This document shows, one piece after another, positions 44,349-52,002 of a stretch of 64,000 nt of DNA. Position 1 is the stretch's first letter, and each line of letters begins with the position of its first letter. Under the pieces are notes generated by a model, which did not search any database, was not told the DNA's origin, and was given only the letters and a program-made list of their open reading frames with translations. The stretch is from contig NZ_CP015193.1 in NCBI RefSeq assembly GCF_002214605.1, positions 1,716,978 to 1,780,977 on the forward strand. Direction: 5' to 3'. The DNA is from Thermococcus chitonophagus. Its GTDB lineage: Archaea > Methanobacteriota_B > Thermococci > Thermococcales > Thermococcaceae. The position numbers and the translations under genes are program-made.

Positions 44349-44693
44349 ATGATACCAGAAGAGGCCGTTATACATGTAGAACCTAAAAAAATACTTAGCT
44401 ACATGGGGGAACTTGCTACAAATGAAGAAGAATACAGGAGACTCGTGAATTCTCCTAAGGAAAGAATAAAAGAAAAGTTAGGCATTGAGATACAAGATAA
44501 TATTACTATAAGGAGAGATTACTCTCCACTAAGTAAAGAAGACATTGAATTACTAAAGGAATTAGTTACCAAAGATCTCAATGGCAACTTACCTCCCGAG
44601 GTTCTCGACTTTGCCAGCAACAGACTTGCTGTAGTTTTCGTAACAGCAATAGCAGTAGCTGTAGTTGCTGTCAAAGTCAAAGTTTATGTCTAA
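44349..44693 (+). CDS. Putative RiPP precursor with nitrile-hydratase-like leader
   Basis: 114 residues. Residues about 26-60 (NEEEYRRLVNSPKERIKEKL, GIEIQDNITIRRD) match the pattern of NHLP leaders of proteusin-type peptides: E-[FY]-R-x-L-x-x-xP-K-x-x-[LI]-x-E-x-LG-[IV]-E-[IL]. A helical spacer follows, then a C-terminal ~24-residue hydrophobic stretch (N91-V114) with ten Val and five Ala; from V106 on Val occupies every second position and Lys109/Lys111 lie between. There is no Cys and no GG site. Strong ribosome site. The gene is immediately followed by a radical SAM enzyme and an ABC exporter, which makes it the likely substrate. A small membrane protein is the alternative. Confidence 0.65.
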   Translation: MIPEEAVIHVEPKKILSYMGELATNEEEYRRLVNSPKERIKEKLGIEIQDNITIRRDYSPLSKEDIELLKELVTKDLNGNLPPEVLDFASNRLAVVFVTAIAVAVVAVKVKVYV

Positions 44694-44721
44694 CCTAGGA
44701 CATTATAAAGGGTGAACGACA

Positions 44722-45768
44722 ATGTATCCTCTAAACTTATCTTTTTTTGTAACATATAAGTGTAATTATAACTGTCCTCATTGCTCCCTGAATGCAGATT
44801 CAAAAAAAGATCTATGGCTACCAATCGCAGTTATCAAAAAGTTCTTGAAAGAAGGAAAACAGCTAGGATTCAGAGTGGCTATTTTTACAGGAGGGGAACC
44901 TACATTAAGACTAGACAGTTTATTAGAAAGTATTCAGTTCGCAAAGGAGTTAGGATATGCAACCAGAGTAGTTAGCAATGGATGGTGGGCATTTTCTGAG
45001 GAGAGTGCATATAATATATTATCTCAAATGAAAGAACATGGGCTAGATGAAATTAATATCAGCTTTGATGATTATCACGTCACGTTCTTCAGGCAACTTT
45101 GGAACATAGAACCATTATACATTGTTCATGTAGCCAAAGCCTCATTAGATTTAGATATTCGCCTGGGGATCGCCATTATAGAAGATGCAAATTCCACAAT
45201 AAATGAAAGATTTGTTATAAACTTACTTTCACAACACTTAGGCAGACCTTATGAAGCGATAAAAGAAAATGTTGTAATTATTAAAGATGTACCAGCTCGG
45301 ATTGGTAGGGGAAAACATCTCCCTACAGACATTATCCCCGAACGCGAACCTCTAGTGTCTGGATGCGAGGACATTGGGATGACATATGGTATTCACCCCG
45401 ACGGAAGAATTACAGTCTGTTGTGGGCATGCAATCTTCGAGAGCGACTTTTATGACGTCGGGAACTGGAAAGAGAATGGAACAACACTGAGAGAAGCAAT
45501 AGATAACGCTTCAAGGAACCTTATCTACTGGTGGCTTTATACTCAGGGACCAAAGAAAATCCTAAAGAAATTGAAGATACATGAAAAGACAACTCACCTC
45601 TGTGATGCTTGCAAAATGTTAATGGTTGATTATAAAGATATCCTTATAGAGTATCTCAGAGGTCACAGAGATGAAATATTAGTAAATGATGTTCTCCTTA
45701 ATACTAGAGCCCAGGAGATAGTAAAATTTGTCAAAGAGAAAAGGAGGAAGTCCCAATGGCAATTATAG
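44722..45768 (+). CDS. Radical SAM/SPASM-like peptide-modifying enzyme
   Basis: 348 residues. The [4Fe-4S]-SAM motif C-x3-C-x2-C is at Cys14, Cys18, Cys21 (TYKCNYNCPHCSLN); GGEPT at 57-61 binds the SAM amino group. Additional cysteines near the C-terminus (215, 233, 234, 294, 297; SGCEDIG, TVCCGHA, LCDACK) can hold an auxiliary cluster as in SPASM/twitch enzymes that modify ribosomal peptides. The reaction (epimerisation, C-C or thioether link, methylation) cannot be predicted. GGGTGA lies six bases before ATG. It ends inside the start of the ABC ATPase gene (13-base overlap). Confidence 0.85.
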   Translation: MYPLNLSFFVTYKCNYNCPHCSLNADSKKDLWLPIAVIKKFLKEGKQLGFRVAIFTGGEPTLRLDSLLESIQFAKELGYATRVVSNGWWAFSEESAYNILSQMKEHGLDEINISFDDYHVTFFRQLWNIEPLYIVHVAKASLDLDIRLGIAIIEDANSTINERFVINLLSQHLGRPYEAIKENVVIIKDVPARIGRGKHLPTDIIPEREPLVSGCEDIGMTYGIHPDGRITVCCGHAIFESDFYDVGNWKENGTTLREAIDNASRNLIYWWLYTQGPKKILKKLKIHEKTTHLCDACKMLMVDYKDILIEYLRGHRDEILVNDVLLNTRAQEIVKFVKEKRRKSQWQL

Positions 45769-46460
45769 AGTTCGAGGGCGTTGAATTGGGTTATAATGGA
45801 AGACCCGTACTTAAGGTTAAATCCCTTGACATTGAAGAAGGCATAACGTGCTTAATTGGCCCAAATGGTTCAGGAAAAACAACATTCCTTCGAGGAGTTT
45901 CAGGGATATTAAAGCCTATAAAGGGCAAGATTAAGGTTTATGGTTATGATTTATTTTCCCCAGAGGCAGATAACATTCGACCAAAAATAGGCCTATTACC
46001 AGAGAACTCTTCTCCATACCCAGACATGACCGTAATAGAGTATCTGAAATACTGGGCCGAATTTTATGGAACCTCAATGTCTTCTGTCAAGAGAGTTCTG
46101 GAAATGTTCGACCTCGTGAAAATAAAAGACAAGCTTTGCTCAGCTTTGAGTCAAGGACAAAAACGAAGGGTCATGTTGGCCAGAATATTCCTTATTAAAC
46201 CAAAACTACTTGTTCTTGACGAGCCTACGGCAAACCTAGATCCGGAAGTTTCCTATAACCTCATGAAGTTGATAGCCCGCATGGGCAGGGAGATTCCAAT
46301 AATATATTCAACCCACCTCCTCAGGGAGGTAGAACATGTTTTCGATAGACTACTGTTCATAAAGAATGGGAAGATAGTTGCCAACTACACGAGGGATGAT
46401 GTTGAGGGGATGGATCTTTACGAGGTATATATGAAAGTTTCGGGAGGTATTACCGAATGA
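45756..46460 (+). CDS. ABC transporter ATP-binding protein of the peptide cluster
   Basis: 234 residues. Walker A LIGPNGSGKTTFLRG, Q-loop LLPENSS (Glu rather than Gln at the usual place), signature ALSQGQKRRVMLARI, Walker B LLVLDEPTANLDPE and H-loop IIYSTHLLREVE: a complete NBD of the ABC-2/drug-exporter (CcmA, NatA) type. Ribosome site GGAGGAAG lies within the radical SAM gene. It overlaps the permease gene by ATGA, so both are translated together. Expected to power export of the modified peptide or immunity to it. Confidence 0.93.
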   Translation: MAIIEFEGVELGYNGRPVLKVKSLDIEEGITCLIGPNGSGKTTFLRGVSGILKPIKGKIKVYGYDLFSPEADNIRPKIGLLPENSSPYPDMTVIEYLKYWAEFYGTSMSSVKRVLEMFDLVKIKDKLCSALSQGQKRRVMLARIFLIKPKLLVLDEPTANLDPEVSYNLMKLIARMGREIPIIYSTHLLREVEHVFDRLLFIKNGKIVANYTRDDVEGMDLYEVYMKVSGGITE

Positions 46461-47245
46461 CGTTAATAAAGGTGTATACTAAGAGGGCTGTTAAGCTTAT
46501 GCTAAATAGAAAAAGTATCCTAGATATGGGCCTCATGTGGGCGGTAATAATGATTATCTCATTACTCTCGCGCTACCTTCCGTATACACCGCTTACCGAA
46601 AAATCGCTAGTTACACTAGTGGAGAACTACTTTAACATGCCCATAACCCCAGAATCATTGGATTTTGCATTCTTTACTATGGAACTCCCTCTCCTAGTGG
46701 GCCTCCTTGCAACGACAACGACTGTAACAGTACCTATGAGAACCCTGATTTACGAAAAGGTCACTGGGAATATTGAAATAATTCTTTCCTACTATAGGGA
46801 CATTAATGAGTTCATAAAGGCAACCCTTGTGTCTACCATAGGGGTATCCCTTGTAGCATATATACTGTATTCCTCGGTTGGACTATTGGCGATTGTGTTG
46901 TATAAAGCCCTATATGGAGTTAAATTTTCATTACCAACGGTGTTCTATCTACTAATGTTCGTACTGAATCCGCTTATCATCCTTCTATCTTCAAGCCTCG
47001 CGGTTTTAATTCCTGTTATCAGACCTTCACTCGCTTCAATAGATCTCTCCGCTCCCTCTTCCAACAATCCAGTGGTACTCTTTGCTTCTCTGCCCCCAAT
47101 ATTGCTCTTTGTCATTGCCACCCTCTTCCCCCTTTACATACCCAAGATCGCCATTTACGTCCCTCCCATAACTGCACTAATCTTTGGGATAACATTATTG
47201 CTTGCCAAGAAAACTATGAGAAGAGATCGCCTAGTCAGGAGATAG
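46457..47245 (+). CDS. ABC-type membrane permease of the peptide cluster
   Basis: 262 residues with about six membrane helices (roughly 25-40, 76-92, 125-150, 162-190, 211-232, 236-254), the arrangement of ABC-2-type permeases. RTLIYEKVTGNIEIILSYYR before the third helix is the coupling-helix-like segment seen in NatB/YhgE-like exporters. There is no peptidase domain, so leader removal must be done elsewhere. Last gene of the four-gene unit; 130 bases of intergenic sequence follow. Confidence 0.82.
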   Translation: MTLIKVYTKRAVKLMLNRKSILDMGLMWAVIMIISLLSRYLPYTPLTEKSLVTLVENYFNMPITPESLDFAFFTMELPLLVGLLATTTTVTVPMRTLIYEKVTGNIEIILSYYRDINEFIKATLVSTIGVSLVAYILYSSVGLLAIVLYKALYGVKFSLPTVFYLLMFVLNPLIILLSSSLAVLIPVIRPSLASIDLSAPSSNNPVVLFASLPPILLFVIATLFPLYIPKIAIYVPPITALIFGITLLLAKKTMRRDRLVRR

Positions 47246-47377
47246 ATTCATAGCCAAGACTTTAGAGGATTTAGCTTGCTCTTTAGGATTTCCACATTTA
47301 TCTTTTTTCAGGAAAACTTAAAATATTCTCCCAATCCCATCAGTTGTAGCGTGAGGGATTCTTAGGAGGTGATGCTC

Positions 47378-49600
47378 ATGGCCGTCAGAGATTGTCCCGA
47401 GTGCCACGGTACCGGTAAGGTAAAGGTAGGCGAGAAGGAATGTCCCGTCTGCGGGGGGTGGGGTTACGTTCCTGCCGACTTTAACCTGAGCGAGCACCTA
47501 AAAGGCTATAGGAACCTCCAGAATATTGGAGTTGATGAGGAGGTAGATGAGATTCCATGCCCAGAGTGCCACGGCAAAGGTGTAGTTCCTGTCTACGATA
47601 CCTGCCCAACCTGCGGTGGGACTGGGAAAGTTCTAGTCTGCGACATCTGCGGCAGAGTTAAAGGGCCCTGGGAGCCCGGAATGGAGACAACTTGGGTCTG
47701 CCCCGAGTGCGAGAGGAAGTTTAAGGTTGTGTACGTTCTGGACAATGCCTGCGATTATGAGGACGTTGAAATAGGCAGCTACTACAAGGGAATAATCGAT
47801 AGGGTTGAGAGGTTTGGAGTCTTCGTGAGGTTAAACAAGCACGTTCTCGGCTTAATAAAGAAGAAAGATCTCCTGGGCAAGAGGCAATATGTTCCTGGGC
47901 AGGAAATCATAGTGCAAGTATTGGATGTTAGACCAGATAAAAGGGAGATAGACTTCCTTGAGGCTCCCCTGACTAAGTACAGGGAGGTTCAGGTGAAAAA
48001 AGAGCTCCCAGTAACGCCAATCGGCGAGCTTAGAGAGGAGCTTGCCGGTAAGACAGTGAAGATCAGGGGTAAGGTCACGCAGGTTCAAGTTACTGGCGGC
48101 CCAACGGTGTTCACGCTAACCGACGGAACCGGGATCACGTGGGCCGCAGCGTTCGAGGCCCCGGGAGTTAGAGCCTATCCAAACATAAACGTTGGGGATA
48201 TAGTGGAGGTAATTGGAAAGGTTTCATTCCACGCTGGAAAGATCCAAGTCGAAATCATCGACATGTACAGACTCTGGGGTCCAGAGGCAGCTGAAGTCAA
48301 GAAGAAGATAGAGGAGGAGCTTGACAGGAAGGCCAAGCCTGAAGACGTGGGATTCCTAGTTAAGAGCGAGGTTCTCGAGGCGTTAAAGCCCAAAATAATG
48401 CAGGCCGCCTTCATGATAAGGAGGGCCATCTTCGAGGGCAGGCCAATAATACTAAGGCACCACGCCGACACTGACGGTTATACTGCTGGAGTGGCACTTG
48501 AAACTGCAATAGTTCCCCTGATAGAGAAGGTCGCTCCCGATCCAGATGCAAGATGGCACCTCTTCAAGAGAAGGCCTTCAAGGGCTCCATTCTACGAGCT
48601 TGAAGACGTCCTAAAGGACATAATCTTCATGATGGAAGACCACATGAGGTTCGGGGATGAGCTACCCCTCATAGTCATAGTCGACAACGGAGGAACGAGC
48701 GAGGACATTCCAGCCTACAAGAGGCTCAAAGCCTACGGAGTTAAGATAGTGGTGATTGACCACCACGACCCCAGGGACTGGGTAAGTGAGGGTAAAGCTG
48801 CCGTTGACGAGTACGTTGACGTTCACGTCAATCCGCACCACGTTAAGCGCGGTTACTACGAATTAACGGCGGGAATGCTTGCCACGGAGGTTGCAAGATT
48901 CATAAACCCAGAGGTCGAGGACAGGATAAAGCACCTCCCGGCCATAGCCGGAACGGGCGACAGGAGTAAAGCTCCTGAGTTCTACCAGTACCTTGAGTAC
49001 GCTAAGGAGAAGGGATTGACTGAAGAAGACCTGAAGAAGATTGCGGAGGTAATCGACCACGAGGCGTTCTACTGGAAGTTCATGGATGGCAGAGGGATCA
49101 TCGAGGAGATTTTACTCGTCACCGGAAACCTGCAGAGGCACAGGATGCTAGTTGAATCAATCTACCCAGAGGTTAAGGCGAAGCAGGAGAAAGTACTCAA
49201 GGCTGTTCTTCCTCACGTTAAGAGCGTTGTCCTGCCCAATGGTATAAGGTTCAACACGATTGACGTTGAAATGTACGCTCCAAAGTTCGAGTACCCAAGC
49301 CCAGGAAAGCTCTCAGGGATAATCCACGACCACTTCAAGGAGAAGTATGGGGAGGATTCACCAATAATAACTCTAGCGTACGGCCCAGACTTTGCCGTGG
49401 TCAGGGCAAGCGACGGGATGGCCAAGTACAACTTCGATCTAAACAAGATCGTCAAGACCCTCGAGGAGAAGCTCCCAGATGCAGGGGTTGAAGGGGGAGG
49501 CCACAGCTACGCCGGCTCGATAAAGTTCTTCGAAGGCAAGAGGAAGGAAGTCCTTGAGGCCTTCGCAAAGGAGATACTCAAGCTGAAGGCTGGTGCATGA
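47378..49600 (+). CDS. DHH-family RecJ-like nuclease with DnaJ zinc finger (HAN-like)
   Basis: 740 residues. N-terminal DnaJ-type zinc fingers (CPECHGTG, CPVCGGWG, CPECHGKG, CPTCGGTG, then CDICGR and CPEC), an S1 domain (GSYYKGIIDRVERFGVFVRL) and an OB fold (GKTVKIRGKVTQVQVTGGPT). The DHH phosphoesterase core follows: RHHADTDGYTAG, IVDNGGTSED, VVIDHHDPRDW and the DHHA1 motif GVEGGGHSYAG. The architecture fits the Thermococcales Hef-associated nuclease HAN, a 3'-5' exonuclease in DNA repair. AGGAGGTGA precedes ATG 47378; the GTG and ATG just upstream overlap that site. Overlaps nothing; carS follows by one base. Confidence 0.88.
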   Translation: MAVRDCPECHGTGKVKVGEKECPVCGGWGYVPADFNLSEHLKGYRNLQNIGVDEEVDEIPCPECHGKGVVPVYDTCPTCGGTGKVLVCDICGRVKGPWEPGMETTWVCPECERKFKVVYVLDNACDYEDVEIGSYYKGIIDRVERFGVFVRLNKHVLGLIKKKDLLGKRQYVPGQEIIVQVLDVRPDKREIDFLEAPLTKYREVQVKKELPVTPIGELREELAGKTVKIRGKVTQVQVTGGPTVFTLTDGTGITWAAAFEAPGVRAYPNINVGDIVEVIGKVSFHAGKIQVEIIDMYRLWGPEAAEVKKKIEEELDRKAKPEDVGFLVKSEVLEALKPKIMQAAFMIRRAIFEGRPIILRHHADTDGYTAGVALETAIVPLIEKVAPDPDARWHLFKRRPSRAPFYELEDVLKDIIFMMEDHMRFGDELPLIVIVDNGGTSEDIPAYKRLKAYGVKIVVIDHHDPRDWVSEGKAAVDEYVDVHVNPHHVKRGYYELTAGMLATEVARFINPEVEDRIKHLPAIAGTGDRSKAPEFYQYLEYAKEKGLTEEDLKKIAEVIDHEAFYWKFMDGRGIIEEILLVTGNLQRHRMLVESIYPEVKAKQEKVLKAVLPHVKSVVLPNGIRFNTIDVEMYAPKFEYPSPGKLSGIIHDHFKEKYGEDSPIITLAYGPDFAVVRASDGMAKYNFDLNKIVKTLEEKLPDAGVEGGGHSYAGSIKFFEGKRKEVLEAFAKEILKLKAGA

Positions 49601-49601
49601 A

Positions 49602-50108
49602 ATGAATCCAGTGTTTGAAGCTTTCTGGTACATCCTTCCCGCCTACTTCGCCAATTCCTCCCCAGTTGTCTTGGGTGGAGGAACTCCAATGGACTTCGGC
49701 AAGAAGTGGAAGGATGGGAGGAGGATTCTAGGAGATGGAAAAACCTGGAGGGGATTCTTTGGGGGTCTAACGGTGGGGACGCTCATCGGCGTCATTCAGT
49801 ACTATTTAATGCCCAGTTATTATGGTTCCCTGGGACTGGCACTTAAGCTGGCCTTTCTCCTAGCCCTAGGGGCCCTTGTTGGTGATTTAATTGGCAGTTT
49901 CATAAAGAGAAGGCTAGATTTGCCCAGGGGATATCCAGCGGTTGGCTTAGACCAGTGGGGATTTCTAATTTCAGCCTTGTGCTTCGCCTATCCAGTAAAA
50001 ACCATTCCTACGGGGGAAGTCCTGTTCCTGCTCGTTGTAACACCACTAATCCACTGGGGCACGAACGTATTCGCTTACAAGATGGGGTGGAAGAGCGTGC
50101 CTTGGTAG
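49602..50108 (+). CDS. carS: CDP-archaeol synthase
   Basis: Integral membrane enzyme that transfers CMP from CTP to digeranylgeranylglyceryl phosphate, giving CDP-archaeol for polar lipid synthesis. 168 residues, about five helices. Conserved cytoplasmic loop signatures: LGGGTPMDFGKKWKDGRRIL, GDGKTWRGFFGG and GDLIGSFIKRRLDLPRG, then GLDQWGF. GGTG lies five bases before ATG 49602, next to the HAN-like gene stop. Confidence 0.93.
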   Translation: MNPVFEAFWYILPAYFANSSPVVLGGGTPMDFGKKWKDGRRILGDGKTWRGFFGGLTVGTLIGVIQYYLMPSYYGSLGLALKLAFLLALGALVGDLIGSFIKRRLDLPRGYPAVGLDQWGFLISALCFAYPVKTIPTGEVLFLLVVTPLIHWGTNVFAYKMGWKSVPW

Positions 50109-50194
50109 TGGGAAATGCTTTTAATAATGCCTTCAGACTTCAGAAGAATTAAAACTACGAGAAGGCTGTTCTCTGGGTCATTACAATCGTAACA

Positions 50195-50203
50195 TTTTAA
50201 ATA
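50195..50203 (+). promoter_or_regulatory. TATA box of structured RNA gene
   Basis: TTTTAAATA lies about 20-25 bases before the first base of the predicted closing stem of the RNA (50219), the expected archaeal spacing. Confidence 0.6.
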
Positions 50204-50218
50204 CTAAGCTCAGTGAGG

Positions 50219-50382
50219 TGTGGTGGTTAAGCTTGGTGACGACGCCCTGCGTCGGAGGGTCTTGAAGACTAAACAGTATTTGGGGGCTGCCTCCGTTCAG
50301 CCCGAAGGCTGATGAACTGTGGGGTGAGGAACCAGTGGTTCCAATGAACCCAACACTTGAAGCCAACCCCCCGCACCACAGG
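50219..50382 (+). ncRNA. Structured RNA with K-turn, about 160 bases
   Basis: A GC-rich segment with its own TATA box and no convincing single reading frame. The closing stem is TGTGGTG (50219-50225) with CACCACA (50374-50380). Internal hairpins: CGACGC/GCGTCG (50240-50254), GTCT/AGAC (50259-50269), and GTTC-AGCC/GGCT-GAT-GAAC (50295-50317). The hairpin at 50322-50351 is a textbook K-turn: GGGT-GA-GGAACC opposite GGTTCC-AAT-GA-ACCC, that is, a C-stem, a three-base bulge ending in U, tandem G-A pairs and an NC-stem. L7Ae should bind it. It could be an H/ACA guide RNA or another Pyrococcus sRNA; it does not match what I know of RNase P or SRP RNA. A transposon-derived RNA is an alternative. Confidence 0.65.
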
Positions 50383-50409
50383 GAATCCGCTGATAGTGAT
50401 CACTCATTG

Positions 50410-50542
50410 AAACGACAGTAGGTGCGGGAGGAAACGGTATGCCAAGCACAAGCTACCCGACTATGTCCATAACCTCGATTTTGGGAAACTCAAGAATAAC
50501 TGCAAATCTTTCCGTGAATTTGTGGAAATTTTAGAAGAGTAA
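50410..50542 (+). pseudogene. Short coding-like remnant
   Basis: A frame without start codon reads YAKHKLPDYVHNLDFGKLKN and then SFREFVEILEE before TAA 50540-50542, two bases from the end of the convergent GTPase gene. The sequence looks like the helical C-terminus of a real protein. A second frame offers ATG 50440 with GGGAGG upstream (32 residues, MPSTSYPTMS). I cannot tell which, if either, is used; no family recognised. Confidence 0.35.
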
Positions 50543-50544
50543 AA

Positions 50545-51108
50545 TTATCGAGTGGCGTACTGAGCATAATAAGCCAGCGCATTCAAAAGCTCGTTGAATC
50601 CTTCATAGGTTACTAGGGAGAGCAGAATTGGTTTTTGTTCAAGCCTCTTTTCAACTATATTCGCCAGTTCCTCGACTTTTTCCCTGGGAACCAGATCTAT
50701 CTTGTTTATCACGACTATTATTGGTTTTTCGTATCTGAACTTAAGCATGTAGTGCAACTTCTCCATTCCTCTGTGAAGCCCTTTTGTTGCATCGATCATG
50801 TGAATTATGACGTCGGCATTTGTAATCTCCCTTATGAGCTCTTTGAACTTCTCTTCACTTAGAACTTTTCCCCTCATTTCCTTTTCGGGATCAAAAAGGC
50901 CGGCGGTGTCTATAAGGACGAGCTCATCTGCACCTCCAAAGGGATTCTTCATTGTCTTTGGTAGCTTAACCTTTCCAAAGTACCTCTTCACAGTTCCCTT
51001 GGTAGTTCCGGGGACCTCAGAGACCTCTGAGACTTTGCCCCCAAGTAGTGCGTTCATTAACGTTGATTTGCCCACGTTCTCGGCCCCTATGATCGCAACC
51101 TTTATCAT
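50545..51108 (-). CDS. Era/Der-like small GTPase
   Basis: 187 residues. Complete GTPase motif set: G1 GAENVGKSTLMNAL, G2 Thr in EVPGTTKGTV, G3 DTAGLFDPEK, G4 NKIDLVPR and a G5-like LSLVTYEG. The protein lacks a KH domain, so it is not Era itself; archaeal stand-alone TrmE/Era-superfamily members have unknown targets, perhaps the ribosome. It is monocistronic and divergent from the 107-residue gene. Confidence 0.9.
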   Translation of the reverse strand: MIKVAIIGAENVGKSTLMNALLGGKVSEVSEVPGTTKGTVKRYFGKVKLPKTMKNPFGGADELVLIDTAGLFDPEKEMRGKVLSEEKFKELIREITNADVIIHMIDATKGLHRGMEKLHYMLKFRYEKPIIVVINKIDLVPREKVEELANIVEKRLEQKPILLSLVTYEGFNELLNALAYYAQYATR

Positions 51109-51158
51109 GTTCTCACCAACATTATGATAGTCTCACTGGCTTTAAGGGGTTGAGGGAG

Positions 51159-51473
51159 ATGAGGAAGAGGGTTAAGCTTGGCCATCACTATTATTACATA
51201 GTAACACCTGAAGAGCTCAAAAACGGGAAGTATAAGGGCAAAAATGTTGTGATAGAGGGGGAGATTGAGAGCAAACCTGTAATCGAATTTCTGCCAATGG
51301 AGCTTCCAAGTTACAGGACGATCTTTACTATGGCAGGCCTAAAAATCGAGTTTTCGGGAACCCCTTACGTTAAGTCTGGAGAGAAGATAAAAGTTTATGG
51401 GGTGTTCGTGGGGGACGGAATAATAGCGAGGGCCATTGAGACCGAAGGTGCAATATACCTCACTGAGGAGTGA
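51159..51473 (+). CDS. Conserved hypothetical protein, possible OB fold
   Basis: 104 residues from ATG 51159 (MRKRVKLGHHYYYIVTPEEL). It is almost entirely beta-strand: NVVIEGEIESKPVIEFLP, YRTIFTMAGLKIEFSGTPY, EKIKVYGVFVGDGIIARA. The pattern resembles a single OB-fold, but no binding motif is recognised. GGGGTTGAGGGA lies upstream. The HD-hydrolase gene follows four bases after its stop. Confidence 0.7.
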   Translation: MRKRVKLGHHYYYIVTPEELKNGKYKGKNVVIEGEIESKPVIEFLPMELPSYRTIFTMAGLKIEFSGTPYVKSGEKIKVYGVFVGDGIIARAIETEGAIYLTEE

Positions 51474-51477
51474 GAAC

Positions 51478-52002
51478 ATGCTTGAGAAAATAAAAATGGT
51501 CATGAGGCTAAAGGTTCTCCCCAGGATGGGATGGCTACTTAAAGGAGTGCCGAATCCCGAGAGTATAGCCGATCACTCATATATGGTTGCCTTCATCACA
51601 CTTTTATTGGCGGAGGACCTAAAGAAAAAGGGAGTTAGGATCGATGTAGAGAAGGCCCTTAAAATGGCGATACTCCACGATGTTGCGGAAGCAGTGGTAA
51701 CGGATTTACCCCTCCCAGCTCAAAGGTACCTTGAGAAAGAATCAGCTGAGCTTAGCGCCTTTAATGATTTATTGCCCGAGTTCTATAGTATATTCAATGA
51801 GTACAGGGAAGGATCATCACTTGAAGCTCAGCTCGTCAAGTTCGCAGATAAGGTGGAGATGTTAGTTCAAGCCCACATGTACGAGCTCTCTGGGAACAGA
51901 AACTTGGGAGAGTTTTGGAAATCCCTAGAGGATCTTGAAAGAATGGAAATAGCCAAGTATTTTGCGGATCTTTTAAGCGAGCTCAGGAGGCTTAAATCTT
52001 GA
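51478..52002 (+). CDS. HD-domain phosphohydrolase, YfbR/5'-deoxynucleotidase-like
   Basis: 174 residues. HD motif residues: SIADHSYMVAF (first His), LKMAILHDVAEAVVTDLP (His-Asp pair and downstream E) and KFADKVEMLVQA (last Asp). This is the layout of YfbR-type nucleotidases that hydrolyse dNMPs. ATG 51478 follows GAGTGAG; the frame opens 14 codons earlier inside the previous gene. The stop overlaps the next start (TTGA). Confidence 0.88.
   Translation: MLEKIKMVMRLKVLPRMGWLLKGVPNPESIADHSYMVAFITLLLAEDLKKKGVRIDVEKALKMAILHDVAEAVVTDLPLPAQRYLEKESAELSAFNDLLPEFYSIFNEYREGSSLEAQLVKFADKVEMLVQAHMYELSGNRNLGEFWKSLEDLERMEIAKYFADLLSELRRLKS

Noticed and set aside
49593..49601. GTG start for carS three codons upstream
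   Set aside because: It lies inside the HAN-like gene and its ribosome site; ATG 49602 has better spacing.
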